62,478 bases of DNA from Pantoea phytobeneficialis (GCF_009728735.1 NZ_CP024636.1:1328285-1390762); one strand, 5' to 3'; positions 1-9,448 are shown, counted from the stretch's first letter. Notes: generated by a model from the letters alone, not told the origin. Numbers and translations are program-made.

Positions 1-63
1 GTTGCCGGGCAACAGGCAGAGGTCGAGTTTGTTTTTACTGACATCAATACCGAGATAAATCAT
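1..63 (-). CDS. IS110-family transposase, N-terminal 21 residues (partial)
   Basis: The first 21 codons of a DEDD-type recombinase are present, beginning MIYLGIDVSKNKLDL and then leaving the window. The GIDVSK motif carries the first catalytic Asp of the RuvC-like domain that defines the IS110 family. A GGGAG ribosome-binding site lies about 8 nt upstream of the ATG at 63. The rest of the protein, including the catalytic serine domain, is outside the window on this side. Confidence 0.85.
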   Translation of the reverse strand, partial: MIYLGIDVSKNKLDLCLLPGN

Positions 64-260
64 AAGACAGCTCCCTTTCACATGAACCATCACGCCATCT
101 TGCCTTGTACATACGAAGTCAGAGCTTCTGGTTACCGTTCAGAGTAGATGCTGGCGTGAAAGGAGAAACGGAGGGCTTTAAGCTACGGCACAAGATCGGG
201 TCTTAAGCGGCGCGACAAGCTGCCTCCGTTTCGTGTAACGGGTAGCTAACCAGTTACAAC
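64..260 (-). ncRNA. Predicted IS110 bridge RNA (5' hairpin, target-binding loop, donor-binding loop)
   Basis: Read on the minus strand, the non-coding end folds into three successive stem-loops. The 5' hairpin pairs 253-258 with 234-239. A large loop closed by a perfect 10-bp stem (223-232 with 165-174) contains an apical hairpin (201-204/192-195). A second large loop is closed by 153-158 with 91-96 and 146-149 with 97-100, with an apical hairpin (125-128/115-118). This is the order known for the IS621 bridge RNA. The first loop has TCGCGCCGCT (complement of 206-215) on its 5' side and CCGTAG (complement of 183-188) on its 3' side. These match the left and right halves of the REP-like target TCGCGCCG-CT-ACG. 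The second loop has ACGGTA (133-138) and TACAAG (104-109), which match the element's right and left termini. Expression and exact ends are inferred. Confidence 0.8.
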
Positions 261-271
261 TTCAAGATACA

Positions 272-291
272 AGCGGCGCGATTTATCGCGC
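272..291. repeat. REP-like repeat, half copy interrupted by the IS110 end
   Basis: AGCGGCGCGATTTATCGCGC belongs to the same family as the palindromes at 9460, 36800, 45006 and 47239. Other copies continue with GTAG/CTAC outside the AGCGG side. Here the sequence switches to IS110 DNA exactly at the CT core, so this is the left half of the insertion target. Confidence 0.8.
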
Positions 292-311
292 AATGTTTTA
301 TGTCAGGCAAC

Positions 312-339
312 AAAAAGCCAGCCCGAGGGCTGGCTTTTT
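312..339 (-). terminator. Rho-independent terminator of ldtB
   Basis: The stem AGCCAGCCC/GGGCTGGCT with a 3-nt loop is flanked by A5 on one side and T5 on the other, so it can act in both directions. It lies 20 bp past the stop codon of the L,D-transpeptidase gene on the minus strand. Confidence 0.85.
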
Positions 340-358
340 CTCATGATCCACGCAGGGA

Positions 359-1423
359 TTACGAGTTGTTATTCGCCGTGGTGCTGTTGGCTGCTGCCGG
401 AGCCGGGATGTTGGCACCCTGTGGGGTCATCGGCTCTTCTTTTGGCATTGCGTTCGGGGTTTCCTGTACCGGGATTGGCGCAGGCATAGCTTCACCCGCC
501 GGGCCATTGATTTTGGTTGGCATACCCGTACGCGCCTGGATAGCGTTGTTGACCGCATCCTGGTTGGTGCTGGCATCCGCAATCACTTTGGTCACCGCCG
601 CCGTCAGCGTAATCGGTACGATTTCGCGTGAGTTGAATTGCTCTTCGGTGGTGGACAGCGGGTTGTGAACTTCCACGTAGCGTGAACCGTCCGGCTCAAC
701 AGTGGCTTTCACCGGCTGATCGATAAACTGGACGCGCGTACCAACCGGCACGTTTTTGAACAACCATTTGATGTCGTCAGCACGCAGACGCACGCAACCA
801 TGACTTACGCGCAGACCGATACCGAAGTTGGCGTTGGTGCCGTGAATGGCATACAGACGACCAATGTACAGTGCGTACAGGCCCATCGGGTTATCCGGGC
901 CAGCCGGGAATACTTCCGGGATGGATTCGCCGCGTGCCGCGTATTCAGCGTGCATCGCTTTGGTCGGGGTCCAGGTCGGGCCATCTTTCTTACGCTGAAC
1001 GCTGGTGGTCCAGTTGATCGGGGTATCTTTACCCAGCTCGCCGATACCAATCGGCAGCACCACTACGGTTTTGGTGCCTTTCGGGTAGTAGTAAAGACGC
1101 ATTTCAGCGCTGTTGATCACAATGCCTTCACGCGGAGCGTCAGGCAGAATCAGCTGCTGTGGGATCACCAGGTTGGTGCCTGCTTTCGGCAGATAGACGT
1201 CAACGCCCGGATTGGCTTCCAGCATGTTGCTGAGGCCCATCTGGAACTGAGCGGCAAAGGCTTCCAGCGGAAGTTTGCTGTCTTCAGGTACGGTAACCTG
1301 AATATTTTCGCCAATCAGACGACTGTTAGCGGGCGGTAGCGGATAAACCACCGCAAAGGCCGACTGGCTGAACGCCGCCAGTACGAGGGCGAGTGAAGCG
1401 AACGCGCGAATGCTCTTTTTCAT
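359..1423 (-). CDS. ldtB: L,D-transpeptidase LdtB (YbiS), periplasmic
   Basis: The 354-residue protein has a signal peptide (1-24, ending SAFA), a LysM-like segment (about 35-90) and a YkuD catalytic domain (about 100-235) with His194 in HGT and the SHGC motif at 207-210, where Cys210 is the predicted nucleophile. The sequence tracks E. coli YbiS almost residue for residue to about 300. YbiS-type enzymes attach Braun lipoprotein to diaminopimelate in peptidoglycan. A Pro/Ala/Asn-rich C-terminal tail of about 45 residues is longer than in E. coli (306 residues). A terminator follows at 312-339. Confidence 0.92.
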   Translation of the reverse strand: MKKSIRAFASLALVLAAFSQSAFAVVYPLPPANSRLIGENIQVTVPEDSKLPLEAFAAQFQMGLSNMLEANPGVDVYLPKAGTNLVIPQQLILPDAPREGIVINSAEMRLYYYPKGTKTVVVLPIGIGELGKDTPINWTTSVQRKKDGPTWTPTKAMHAEYAARGESIPEVFPAGPDNPMGLYALYIGRLYAIHGTNANFGIGLRVSHGCVRLRADDIKWLFKNVPVGTRVQFIDQPVKATVEPDGSRYVEVHNPLSTTEEQFNSREIVPITLTAAVTKVIADASTNQDAVNNAIQARTGMPTKINGPAGEAMPAPIPVQETPNAMPKEEPMTPQGANIPAPAAANSTTANNNS

Positions 1424-1610
1424 GTTTTTACAAGTCGTTATAGCCGTATTTCAGGCTTGTCAGTGTGTCGAATCCATCTTGGTCTTAGTGACCCGCTGCG
1501 CATTATATGTGCATTGAAGCGGTGATGGGAATCACGATTTTAACAGGTTGAACATACTTTACGTAAATAGCTGTAATAAGCCGTTTATTCAGATTGCCAC
1601 GGGCCTGATT

Positions 1611-3425
1611 TCAGGGTTGCCACAGGGTGACTTCACCACTCAGCTTGCGGTTCAGAAAGAACGCCGCACTGATTAACGCCAGATGGGTCAGCGCCTGGGG
1701 CATATTACCCAACGCATGACCATGCGGGGTAAATTCTTCGGCATACAGCCCCAGCGGATTGGCGTAACTCAACAATTTTTCAAATTCGAAGTGCGCCTCA
1801 TGCACCCGACCGGCGCGTGCCAGGCACTCAACATACCAGAACGAACAGGCAGCAAATGATCCTTCACCGCCTTTCAGCGCATCGGCAGGGGTTTCGTTGA
1901 TGTTGTAGCGACGTACCAGGCCGTCACTCACCAGATGGGTTTTGATCGCGTCCAGCGTCGCCAGCCAGTCTGGATCGGTGGCACCGACAAAACGCACCAG
2001 CGGCATCAACAGCATCGAGGCATCGAGAAAGCGGCCATTGCGTGTCGCGGTAAAGTGCCCCAGCTCCGGGTTCCAGAAGTTTTGCCAGATATCATCGCGG
2101 ATGGCGCTACGCACTCGATCCCAGCGTTCATAGGGCATCGGTAATGAACGTTTCAGGCCGAGGCGCAGGGCGCGATCCAGCGCCACCCAGCACATCAGGC
2201 GCGAATGGAGAAAGTGTTGCGGCTCGCCACGCATCTCCCAAATTCCGGCATCGGGCTGCTGCCAGTTATCGCATACGTAATCGATCATGTTGGCAACGTG
2301 CTTCCAGCCGCGTTGGGAGATCGCCTCGCCATATTTGTTGGCAAGATAGATGGCGTCCATCAGCTCACCGTAAATATCAAGTTGCGTCTGCCGCCAGGCG
2401 TCATTGCCAATGCGCACCGGGCGGGAATTGGCGTAGCCGGAAAGGTTAAGCAGTTCGGTTTCATGCAGCTCGGTGCTGCTATCCAGACGATACATCACCT
2501 GCAAATGCGGCGTGTCATCGTGGCTGTGCTCAACACAGCGTCCCACCCAATGGGTAAAACTTTTCGCTTCTTCCACATAACCGAGGCGCATCAGCGCATA
2601 CATGCTGAACGAGGCGTCACGAATCCACGAGGCGCGATAGTCCCAGTTGCGCTCCCCGCCCAGCTCCTCCGGCAGGCCAAAAGTGGCGGCGGCGGCAATC
2701 GAGCCGTGTTGATGGGAGGTCAGCAGTTTCAGTGCCAGCGCCGATCGCGTCACCATCTCCTGCCAGCGCCCCCGGTAAGAACTGTGTCGGCTCCAGCGCC
2801 GCCAGTAGTGCAGGGTGTCGCGAAAACAGCGTTCAGTCGCCAGTGTGTCCAGATGGGGATCGTCGTCGCTGCCAAACACAAATTCGGCATGCTCGCCCGC
2901 CTGCAAAGTGAAATTGGCGGTGGCGCTATGATTTTCCCGCGTCATCACCACGCTGGCGCTGAGACGTAACGAGGGCTGGCCCTCGGCATGAAAGGCGATG
3001 CCGCCAGGCCGCGCTTCGGTGTACGTTTCAGCGCGCGCATAATCATGGCGAGGGGCGCAGAGCAGGTTAAAACGCGCAGAACCGCGCACCATCTTCACCC
3101 GGCGTACCAGGCGTGGCAGCTTGCCGCTTTCATCGCAAATCGGCATGTAATCGGTGATTTCCGCGACCCCTTCTTCGCCCAGCCAGCGGGTTTGCAGAAT
3201 ATTGGTATCAGGCAGGTAAAGTTGCTGCTGGCGCGCATTCTTCCATTGCGGGGCCAGTGAGAACAGCCCGGCTTCGTCGCTGTCGAGCAGGGCGCTAAAC
3301 ACCGAGGGGCTGTCGAGCTCGGGCCAGCACAGATAATCGATGGTACCGTCACTGGCGATCAGCGCGCAGGTGCGTAAATCGCCAATCACCCCATGATCCT
3401 CAATCTTGCGTTTGATTGCGCTCAT
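1611..3425 (-). CDS. Glycoside hydrolase family 15 protein (glucoamylase/trehalase-like)
   Basis: At 604 residues this is the usual length for bacterial GH15 proteins. An N-terminal beta domain (about 1-200, beginning with IEDHGVIGDLRTCALI and DGTIDYLCWP) is followed by an alpha/alpha-barrel with the NWDYRxxWIRD motif at 260-270. GEGSFAACSFW and YAEEF segments near the end are typical of the catalytic barrel. No signal peptide is seen, so a cytoplasmic role on alpha-glucosides or trehalose is likely. The family does not fix the substrate. The gene is divergent from yohF, with a 118-bp promoter region between them. Confidence 0.85.
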   Translation of the reverse strand: MSAIKRKIEDHGVIGDLRTCALIASDGTIDYLCWPELDSPSVFSALLDSDEAGLFSLAPQWKNARQQQLYLPDTNILQTRWLGEEGVAEITDYMPICDESGKLPRLVRRVKMVRGSARFNLLCAPRHDYARAETYTEARPGGIAFHAEGQPSLRLSASVVMTRENHSATANFTLQAGEHAEFVFGSDDDPHLDTLATERCFRDTLHYWRRWSRHSSYRGRWQEMVTRSALALKLLTSHQHGSIAAAATFGLPEELGGERNWDYRASWIRDASFSMYALMRLGYVEEAKSFTHWVGRCVEHSHDDTPHLQVMYRLDSSTELHETELLNLSGYANSRPVRIGNDAWRQTQLDIYGELMDAIYLANKYGEAISQRGWKHVANMIDYVCDNWQQPDAGIWEMRGEPQHFLHSRLMCWVALDRALRLGLKRSLPMPYERWDRVRSAIRDDIWQNFWNPELGHFTATRNGRFLDASMLLMPLVRFVGATDPDWLATLDAIKTHLVSDGLVRRYNINETPADALKGGEGSFAACSFWYVECLARAGRVHEAHFEFEKLLSYANPLGLYAEEFTPHGHALGNMPQALTHLALISAAFFLNRKLSGEVTLWQP

Positions 3426-3543
3426 CCTGCCTCCGTTACGCCAGTCCGTTGTTAACTATAGCCGAAACGGTATGTGCGGCCGCGGCGGGGCACAGAACGA
3501 TAACTTCTATACTGTGGAGACACCCTACACACAGGAGAAGGTT

Positions 3544-4326
3544 ATGGCGCTGGTCAAACAGAAAGTGGCGGTGGTCACCGCGTCCGACTCGGGTATCGGG
3601 CGCAGTTGTGCGCTGATGCTGGCAGAGGCGGGATATACCCTCGGCATCACCTGGCGTTCAGACGAAGAGGGGGCGCACGAAACGGCGCGACTGGTGGAGA
3701 GCCGGGGCCAGCAGGCGCAGGTGCGGCAACTGGATCTCTCCGACCCGCAGGCTGGAGGTCAACAGTTGGCGCAGTTGATTGCGTCATTGGGGAGAATTGA
3801 TGTACTGGTCAACAATGCCGGCGTGATGACCAAAGCGGATTTTCTCGAACTCAGCTTTGAGGACTGGCGCAAGGTGTTTAATGTCGATGTGGACGGTGCT
3901 TTCGTTTGCGGCCAGATCGCCGCACGCCACATGGTGGATCAAGGCAACGGCGGGCGAATTATCAATATCACCTCGGTGCATGAACATACGCCGCTGCCCG
4001 ATGCGGCGGCCTATACCGCGGCAAAACATGCGTTAGGCGGGTTAACCAAATCGATGGCGCTCAGCCTGTTACCGCATCAAATCCTGGTCAATGCCGTGGC
4101 GCCGGGAGCGATTGCCACGCCGATGAATAATCTGCGTAACGAGGATGCGCGCAGCACGCGGATGCCGGAAATCCCCATCGGGCGACCGGGCGATACGCGT
4201 GAGGTCGCCAGCCTGGTGGCCTGGTTGTGCTCAGAATGGGCGACCTACACCACCGGGCAATCCTTTATTGTCGATGGTGGGTTTATGCTGGCAAATCCGC
4301 AGTTTAAGGGATATCACCACGGCTAA
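3544..4326 (+). CDS. yohF: SDR-family oxidoreductase YohF
   Basis: A 260-residue classical short-chain dehydrogenase. It has a nucleotide-binding TASDSGIG motif (12-19), NNAG at 90-93, and the catalytic Ser144, Tyr157 and Lys161 (YTAAK). Long stretches such as NITSVHEHTPLPDA and VDGGFMLANPQF are shared with E. coli YohF, whose natural substrate is not settled. ATG at 3544 was chosen over an upstream in-frame start because AGGAG lies just before it. The 3' end overlaps the convergent yohD by 4 bp. E. coli also has yohF, yohD, yohC and pbpG together. Confidence 0.88.
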   Translation: MALVKQKVAVVTASDSGIGRSCALMLAEAGYTLGITWRSDEEGAHETARLVESRGQQAQVRQLDLSDPQAGGQQLAQLIASLGRIDVLVNNAGVMTKADFLELSFEDWRKVFNVDVDGAFVCGQIAARHMVDQGNGGRIINITSVHEHTPLPDAAAYTAAKHALGGLTKSMALSLLPHQILVNAVAPGAIATPMNNLRNEDARSTRMPEIPIGRPGDTREVASLVAWLCSEWATYTTGQSFIVDGGFMLANPQFKGYHHG

Positions 4327-4898
4327 TTGGCGCGGCGGCGGTTCCAGCGACGGATAATAAAACGTAGCAGGATGGCAAATCCCACCGCCGCCACCAGCCA
4401 CAGCAAATGTTTTAAATGTTGATCAAGCTGGTGCAGCCAGGGGGCGACGATCTCACCGGCAAAATACCCCAGGGTGACAAAGATCAGCGCCCAGAGCGCG
4501 GCACCAATCACATTCAGCAGGAAAAAACGCAGGGGTTTCAGGCGACTGGTGCCGATGATAATTGGCCCGACGATGCGAAAGCCGTACATGAAACGAACGC
4601 CAATGACAAACAGGCTGGGATGGCGTTGGATCAGGTGGTTTGCCTTGCGGATGGTATCCTGATGCTTGCGAAAACGGCGCAGAATGCGGGTGCCGAAACG
4701 CCGTCCCAGCCAGAACAGCAACTGGTCGCCAATAATCCCGCCCGCCATCGCTGCCAGCACCACGCCGCCGAAGTGCAGCAATCCCTCGTGCGCCGCCACA
4801 CCCCCCAACAGGGTGAAGGTTTCCCCTTCGGCGATACAGCCAATCAGCAGTGCCAGGTAGCCGTACTGGCTAATTAATCCGTTGATATCAAGATGCAA
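4323..4898 (-). CDS. yohD: DedA-family inner-membrane protein YohD
   Basis: The 191-residue DedA protein (E. coli YohD is 192) starts with DINGLISQYG and contains the family signature GGxxGDQxxFxxGRR and FMYGFRIVGPxxxG. Several hydrophobic helices and a basic C-terminus (RRWNRRRAN) are visible. DedA proteins are implicated in lipid carrier recycling and membrane homeostasis. No ATG fits the family start. A TTG at 4898, a few bases after GGGAGGAGG, gives the expected length. An upstream ATG at 4973 would add 25 residues with no family counterpart. Confidence 0.85.
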   Translation of the reverse strand: MHLDINGLISQYGYLALLIGCIAEGETFTLLGGVAAHEGLLHFGGVVLAAMAGGIIGDQLLFWLGRRFGTRILRRFRKHQDTIRKANHLIQRHPSLFVIGVRFMYGFRIVGPIIIGTSRLKPLRFFLLNVIGAALWALIFVTLGYFAGEIVAPWLHQLDQHLKHLLWLVAAVGFAILLRFIIRRWNRRRAN

Positions 4899-5065
4899 AA
4901 TCCTCCTCCCTGTTGTAAGCAAACCTGGTAACAGTTTACACCTGACGGCGATTTTTTGTGCCGCTTGCCGCAAAAACCGCCGCGCCGATTATACTTGAAG
5001 TGAAGCTGCCCGCGCTGCGAGGCGTTGCGTTTCGGGGCAGCCCGTCGCATCAGAGGAGTGATTTT

Positions 5066-5653
5066 ATGAATCATGTCTGGGGACTTCTCGCGCATCCTAA
5101 CCAAGAAATGCGCGATATCAAGCAGGAAAACGAGAGCGTTTCGCACCATTACACCCACCATGTTCTGCTGATGGCGGCGATCCCGGTGATCTGCGCCTTT
5201 ATCGGCACCACACAGTTGGGCTGGAATCTGGGCGAAGGGCAATTTGTCCAACTCAACATGCTGACCGGTATCGGGCTAGGCATTCTGTTTTATCTCATCA
5301 TCTTAGGTGGCGTGGCCGTGATGGGCCGCGTTATTCACTGGATGGCGCGTAACTATCCGCAGCGTCCCAGCATTCAACGTTGTACCGTGTTTGCCGGTTA
5401 TGTGGCGACGCCGCTGTTTATTAGCGGATTGGTCGCGCTCTATCCTCTGGTGTGGCTGTGCCTGCTGGTGGGTACGCTGGCACTGGTCTACACCGGTTAT
5501 CTGCTGTTTGTCGGTATTCCGGTGTTCCTCAATATCGATAAAGAAGAGAGTCTGCGCTTTTCCGGCTCGACGCTGGCGATTGGTGTGCTGGTGTTTGAGG
5601 TGCTGCTGGCGCTGACGGTAATTCTGTGGGGCTATGGACCGAAGTTGTTCTAG
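5066..5653 (+). CDS. yohC: Yip1-family inner-membrane protein YohC
   Basis: A 195-residue membrane protein matching E. coli YohC across its length (for example SHHYTHHVLLMAAIPVICAF and RNYPQRPS). It has about five hydrophobic segments and an N-terminal cytoplasmic stretch. Yip1-type proteins in bacteria have no firm function. The ATG at 5066 has GAGGAG 8 nt upstream. It sits between yohD and pbpG as in E. coli. Confidence 0.88.
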   Translation: MNHVWGLLAHPNQEMRDIKQENESVSHHYTHHVLLMAAIPVICAFIGTTQLGWNLGEGQFVQLNMLTGIGLGILFYLIILGGVAVMGRVIHWMARNYPQRPSIQRCTVFAGYVATPLFISGLVALYPLVWLCLLVGTLALVYTGYLLFVGIPVFLNIDKEESLRFSGSTLAIGVLVFEVLLALTVILWGYGPKLF

Positions 5654-5676
5654 TTGCAACCGGTTCTGATGGACTT

Positions 5677-5703
5677 ATTCGCGCCACACATTGTGGCGCG
5701 AAT
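5677..5703 (+). terminator. Hairpin after yohC, possible terminator
   Basis: ATTCGCGCCACA and TGTGGCGCGAAT form a perfect 12-bp inverted repeat with a 3-nt loop, 24 bp after the yohC stop. It is followed by AATTATTT rather than a clean T-run, so termination is plausible but not certain. Confidence 0.55.
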
Positions 5704-5876
5704 TATTTCCGTGCATCTGCCTGCCTTGGGTTTTTAACGCCCGGAAACAATCTCTCCAGGATATTTCGTAGAGAACCACGTATCATGCTGTCGCCAGCCC
5801 GCATCCCGTCTGGCTTGATGCGCGCGGCCTGTGCGATAGCACAGCACAAAACTCCTTACCGGATTTTTTTGACACG

Positions 5877-6830
5877 ATGTCTGTAAAAATGCGTATTTCT
5901 TTACTGTCGCTGGCACTGATGATCGGCGCACCGGCAGTGACTACACCTGTTCAGGCGGCACCTGCTGCTGCACTGTCCAATCTGGCTCCTGTCGCGCAGC
6001 CACAAATTGCGTCCGGCAGTGCGATGATTGTCGACCTGGATAATGGCAAAGTGCTGTTCTCCAGCCATCCCGATCGAGTGCGCCCGATCGCCTCGCTCAC
6101 CAAGCTGATGACGGCGATGGTGGTGCTGGATGCGAAGCTGCCGCTGGATGAAATGCTGTCGGTGGATATCAGCCATACCCCGGAAATGCGCGGCGTGTTC
6201 TCCCGCGTGAAGCTCAACAGTGAAATCAGTCGCCGGAATATGTTGCTGCTGGCGCTGATGTCTTCGGAAAACCGCGCGGCTGCCAGCCTGGCCCATCACT
6301 ATCCGGGCGGTTATGACGCCTTTATTCGCGCCATGAATGCCAAGGCGCGGGCGCTGGGCATGACCCACACCCATTATGTGGAGCCGACCGGGCTGTCGAT
6401 TCATAACGTCTCCAACGCGGAAGACCTGATCAAGCTGGTGAAAGCCACCCGTCAGTATCCGTTGATTGGTGAGTTAAGCACCACCAAAGAAGACACGGCG
6501 GTGTTTAAACATCCGAACTACGCCTTACCGTTCCGTAACACCAACCATCTGGTATACAAAAACGACTGGCGTATCCAGCTGACCAAGACCGGTTACACCG
6601 ATGAGGCTGGTCACTGCCTGGTGATGCGCACGGTGATTAACAACCGTCCGGTGGCGCTGGTGGTGCTGGATGCGTTCGGTAAATACACCCACTTTGCGGA
6701 TGCTAACCGTCTGCGTGACTGGCTGGAAACTGGCAAAGCGGCGCCGGTCCCGGCGGCGGCACTGGCGTACAAAAAGCAGAAAGCCTCGCAAACAGCGAGC
6801 ACCGGCGCTCAGGGACAGAACGTCGAATAA
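5877..6830 (+). CDS. pbpG: D-alanyl-D-alanine endopeptidase PBP7
   Basis: The 317-residue S11-family penicillin-binding protein cleaves DD-crosslinks in peptidoglycan in the periplasm. A signal peptide covers about 1-27. The three catalytic motifs are complete: SLTK at 73-76, SEN at 130-132 and KTG at 237-239. The match to E. coli PbpG is strong throughout ([27 protein letters not shown]). An in-frame ATG four codons downstream is an alternative start. After the stop, 6841-6869 holds an 8-bp inverted repeat without a T-run. Confidence 0.92.
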   Translation: MSVKMRISLLSLALMIGAPAVTTPVQAAPAAALSNLAPVAQPQIASGSAMIVDLDNGKVLFSSHPDRVRPIASLTKLMTAMVVLDAKLPLDEMLSVDISHTPEMRGVFSRVKLNSEISRRNMLLLALMSSENRAAASLAHHYPGGYDAFIRAMNAKARALGMTHTHYVEPTGLSIHNVSNAEDLIKLVKATRQYPLIGELSTTKEDTAVFKHPNYALPFRNTNHLVYKNDWRIQLTKTGYTDEAGHCLVMRTVINNRPVALVVLDAFGKYTHFADANRLRDWLETGKAAPVPAAALAYKKQKASQTASTGAQGQNVE

Positions 6831-6985
6831 TATTGATGTTGCAGATGCGGCCAGCGGGGCGGCATCTGCAAAAAGCCTTATCGTTAGCACCAATGTTTTA
6901 CACCCTCATTCCTATAGTTTCGCCGTTGCCAAAGGCCTACACTAGCCGCCACTTAGGGTCACTAAGACGCGTCTGTGGACGGTTA

Positions 6986-9448
6986 ATGCGCTGGAATCTC
7001 ACTCTTATGTTTACGTTTCGAACTCTTTTTGCTCCTTTTTTGCTGATGTTGGCGCTGCTGGCCCCGGCATTCAGCCAGGCGGCAGACAATAATGCCCCGG
7101 CTCCGCAGGGCGAAGATGCGGCACCCAAAGTCAATGCATCGGTGGAACTGCCGAAAATGCAGAAGATTCTCGACAAGATTAAAAGTCAGGTGTCGGGAGA
7201 AAATAATGAAAGCAAGCTGAGCCAGCTGAATGAAATGGCGCTGGAACTGTCGGGCAATGCCGATACCCTCGGCCAGGCATTAGTGCCGCAGCGTCAGCAG
7301 CTGGATGCACAGTTGGCAGTGCTCGGACCGGCACCTAAACCTGACAGCGGCATGACCGAAACGCTGGAAGTGGCGCGCAAGCGTAGCTCGCTGGAGAACC
7401 AGAAAACCAAGCTGGACGATCAAATCAAGCAAGCCGAAGGGATTAAAAACGGCGCGCTGACGCTGTCGTCGCAAATCGTCAACCTGCGTCGCGATCAGTT
7501 GAAAAGCCAGTTGGCGCTGAATGCCGGCAGTATCCTTGGCCCACGCTTCTGGGCACCGCTGGCCAGCACCCAGGATCTCGATGGCGAGAAGATCAGTGAC
7601 TTCCTGAGTGAATTGCAGGACACCGCCGCGCTGTCATGGGAACCGGGCTGGCGCTTTGGCACCATTGGCTGGTTGATCGCCGCGATGCTGGTGATGACGC
7701 TGGGCCGCCGCTACGGTGAGGAGTTTCTCGCCTGGGTCAGCATTCACAAAATGCCGGAAGGACGACTGCGCCGCAGCTTCCTCGCTTCGGCGATTGCCCT
7801 CACCACCCTCGCAGCCGTGGTCCTGACCTTCAATTTCTTTGCGCTGGCCTTTGCCCGCCGCGATGAGGTGTCGTCCGATGTGCAGGACTTTATCCTGCGC
7901 CTGGTGCAACTTAGCGTTTACTGCGGCCTGATTGCGGGCCTGGGACGCGCGTTCCTCTCCACCCGTCGCCCGAGCTGGCGTCTGCCGGCCATTTCCAATG
8001 AAGTGGCGCTGGCGTTGAAGCCTTTTCCGCCGATCACCGCCGCGCTGGTGTTTATCTTCCAGACGGTGGAGTCCTTTAACTACAGCGTCGGCACCAGCCT
8101 GAATACCACCATTATGGCGAACGGCCTGACGGCACTTCTGATTGGTAGCACCGGGTTGGCGATCAGCATGCGTACCAACCGGGTGCGTCGCCGAATGGCG
8201 CAGAAGGGCAATCCACCGGAAGCGCGTTCAACGTTGGTCGGTCTGATCCAAATGGGCCTGACGCTGACGGCGCTTGCCATTCTGATTTCGTTGGTGATCG
8301 GTTACATCTCGCTGGCGCGCTTCCTCAGTTATGAAGTGATTTGGTGTGGCATTCTGTTCGGTTCGTTCTATTTCCTCAGCCAGCTGGTGACGGACGGTTG
8401 TGAAAGCCTGTTCTCAATACAAACCCGCAGCGGGAGACGCATCCAGAGTTCACTGAATATTGATGAGCGCCACCTGCAACAGGCTGCCACGTTGTTAGGT
8501 GCGCTGGGCAAAACCTTGTTGATCGGTATCGTTGCCCTGGCGCTGCTGAACGGCACTTTTGCCTCGACCACACCGATTGGCCTGATCCAGAAGGTGATTG
8601 AATTCTGGGGCGGCAAAGGGCTGGAGTCGCTGAATATTGTTCCGGCGCATATGGTCAACGCCATTATCTGCCTGGTGGTGGGGATTTATGTGCTGCGCTC
8701 GGTGCGCCGCTGGCTGGATAAAGAGTTCCTGCCGAAAACCACCATGGACGCGGGGATGCGCGTGTCGCTGGTGACGCTGTTCAGCAACATTGGTTACGTG
8801 CTGATTATCCTGCTGACGCTGTCGATCATGGGCTTGCAGTGGAACAAACTGGCGTGGATCGTCAGCGCCCTGTCGGTTGGTATCGGTTTTGGTTTACAGG
8901 AGATCGTAAAGAACTTTATCTCCGGTCTGATCCTGCTCACCGAGCGCCCGGTTAAAGTTGGCGATCTGGTGAGCATCAGCGGCATCGAAGGGGATATCCG
9001 CCGTATCAACGTGCGCGCCACGGAGATCCAGCTCAGCGATAAATCCACCGTAATTGTGCCGAACTCGCAGCTGATCTCGCAGAACGTGCGAAACGCGACC
9101 ATGGGCAATGCGCAAGGGGTGGTGACGATTTTGCTGACCTTCCCACTTAATATCGATCCGGTACGCGTGCGCGAGATCCTGCTGGAAGTGTATGAGGAGA
9201 ACGAACGTATCCTCGAAATGCCTGCGCCGTCCGTCTCATTCAAGGATCTGACACCGGCTGGCATTGTTCTCAGCGTGACCGGCAACGTTGCCAGCCAGCG
9301 CCAGATTTCAAGCGCCAAAAGCGATTTGCTGTTTGATATCCTGACGCGGTTGCGTAAAGAAGGCATCGTGTTGTCGACGCCGCAGACCATGATTATCGAA
9401 CGTCGCGCCCAGCAGGGGCTGACGGACGACAGCCAGCAATTACCATAA
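6986..9448 (+). CDS. Large mechanosensitive channel, MscS family with DUF3772-type N-terminus
   Basis: The protein is about 820 residues: a signal peptide, a periplasmic region with predicted coiled-coil (SKLSQLNEMALELS and repeated Gln/Lys heptads, about 60-200), roughly ten transmembrane segments, and a C-terminal MscS core. The core shows the pore-lining GIGFGLQEIVKNFISGLILL region and the following beta domain (RPVKVGDLVSISG, TVIVPNSQLISQNVRN). This resembles the long MscK/YbdG-like channels that open under hypo-osmotic stress. The start is uncertain: ATG 6986 (GGAC upstream) or ATG 7007. Upstream in-frame starts add sequence that does not look like a signal peptide. Confidence 0.85.
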   Translation: MRWNLTLMFTFRTLFAPFLLMLALLAPAFSQAADNNAPAPQGEDAAPKVNASVELPKMQKILDKIKSQVSGENNESKLSQLNEMALELSGNADTLGQALVPQRQQLDAQLAVLGPAPKPDSGMTETLEVARKRSSLENQKTKLDDQIKQAEGIKNGALTLSSQIVNLRRDQLKSQLALNAGSILGPRFWAPLASTQDLDGEKISDFLSELQDTAALSWEPGWRFGTIGWLIAAMLVMTLGRRYGEEFLAWVSIHKMPEGRLRRSFLASAIALTTLAAVVLTFNFFALAFARRDEVSSDVQDFILRLVQLSVYCGLIAGLGRAFLSTRRPSWRLPAISNEVALALKPFPPITAALVFIFQTVESFNYSVGTSLNTTIMANGLTALLIGSTGLAISMRTNRVRRRMAQKGNPPEARSTLVGLIQMGLTLTALAILISLVIGYISLARFLSYEVIWCGILFGSFYFLSQLVTDGCESLFSIQTRSGRRIQSSLNIDERHLQQAATLLGALGKTLLIGIVALALLNGTFASTTPIGLIQKVIEFWGGKGLESLNIVPAHMVNAIICLVVGIYVLRSVRRWLDKEFLPKTTMDAGMRVSLVTLFSNIGYVLIILLTLSIMGLQWNKLAWIVSALSVGIGFGLQEIVKNFISGLILLTERPVKVGDLVSISGIEGDIRRINVRATEIQLSDKSTVIVPNSQLISQNVRNATMGNAQGVVTILLTFPLNIDPVRVREILLEVYEENERILEMPAPSVSFKDLTPAGIVLSVTGNVASQRQISSAKSDLLFDILTRLRKEGIVLSTPQTMIIERRAQQGLTDDSQQLP

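Larger units (their letters stand above)
1..271 (-). mobile_element. IS110-family insertion sequence, left end (partial)
   Basis: The segment holds the start of an IS110-family transposase (1-63, minus strand) and the whole non-coding end in front of it (64-271). The element runs off the left edge. Its outer boundary is placed at 271 because the next bases, 272-291, are a REP-like repeat that is intact elsewhere but here stops at the CT core dinucleotide (272-273 on the plus strand reads AG). IS110 elements lack terminal inverted repeats and insert at short core sequences, which fits. A same-orientation copy lies at the right edge of the window. Confidence 0.85.

Noticed and set aside
205..215. 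Another copy of the REP-like core (AAGCGGCGCGA) inside the IS110 end
   Set aside because: It lies in the loop of the predicted target-binding stem and lacks the palindromic second arm, so it is better read as the guide that matches the repeat than as a repeat copy.
6841..6869. Inverted repeat GCAGATGC/GCATCTGC after pbpG as a terminator
   Set aside because: It has a 13-nt loop and is followed by A-rich, not T-rich, sequence on the plus strand. Not listed as a terminator.
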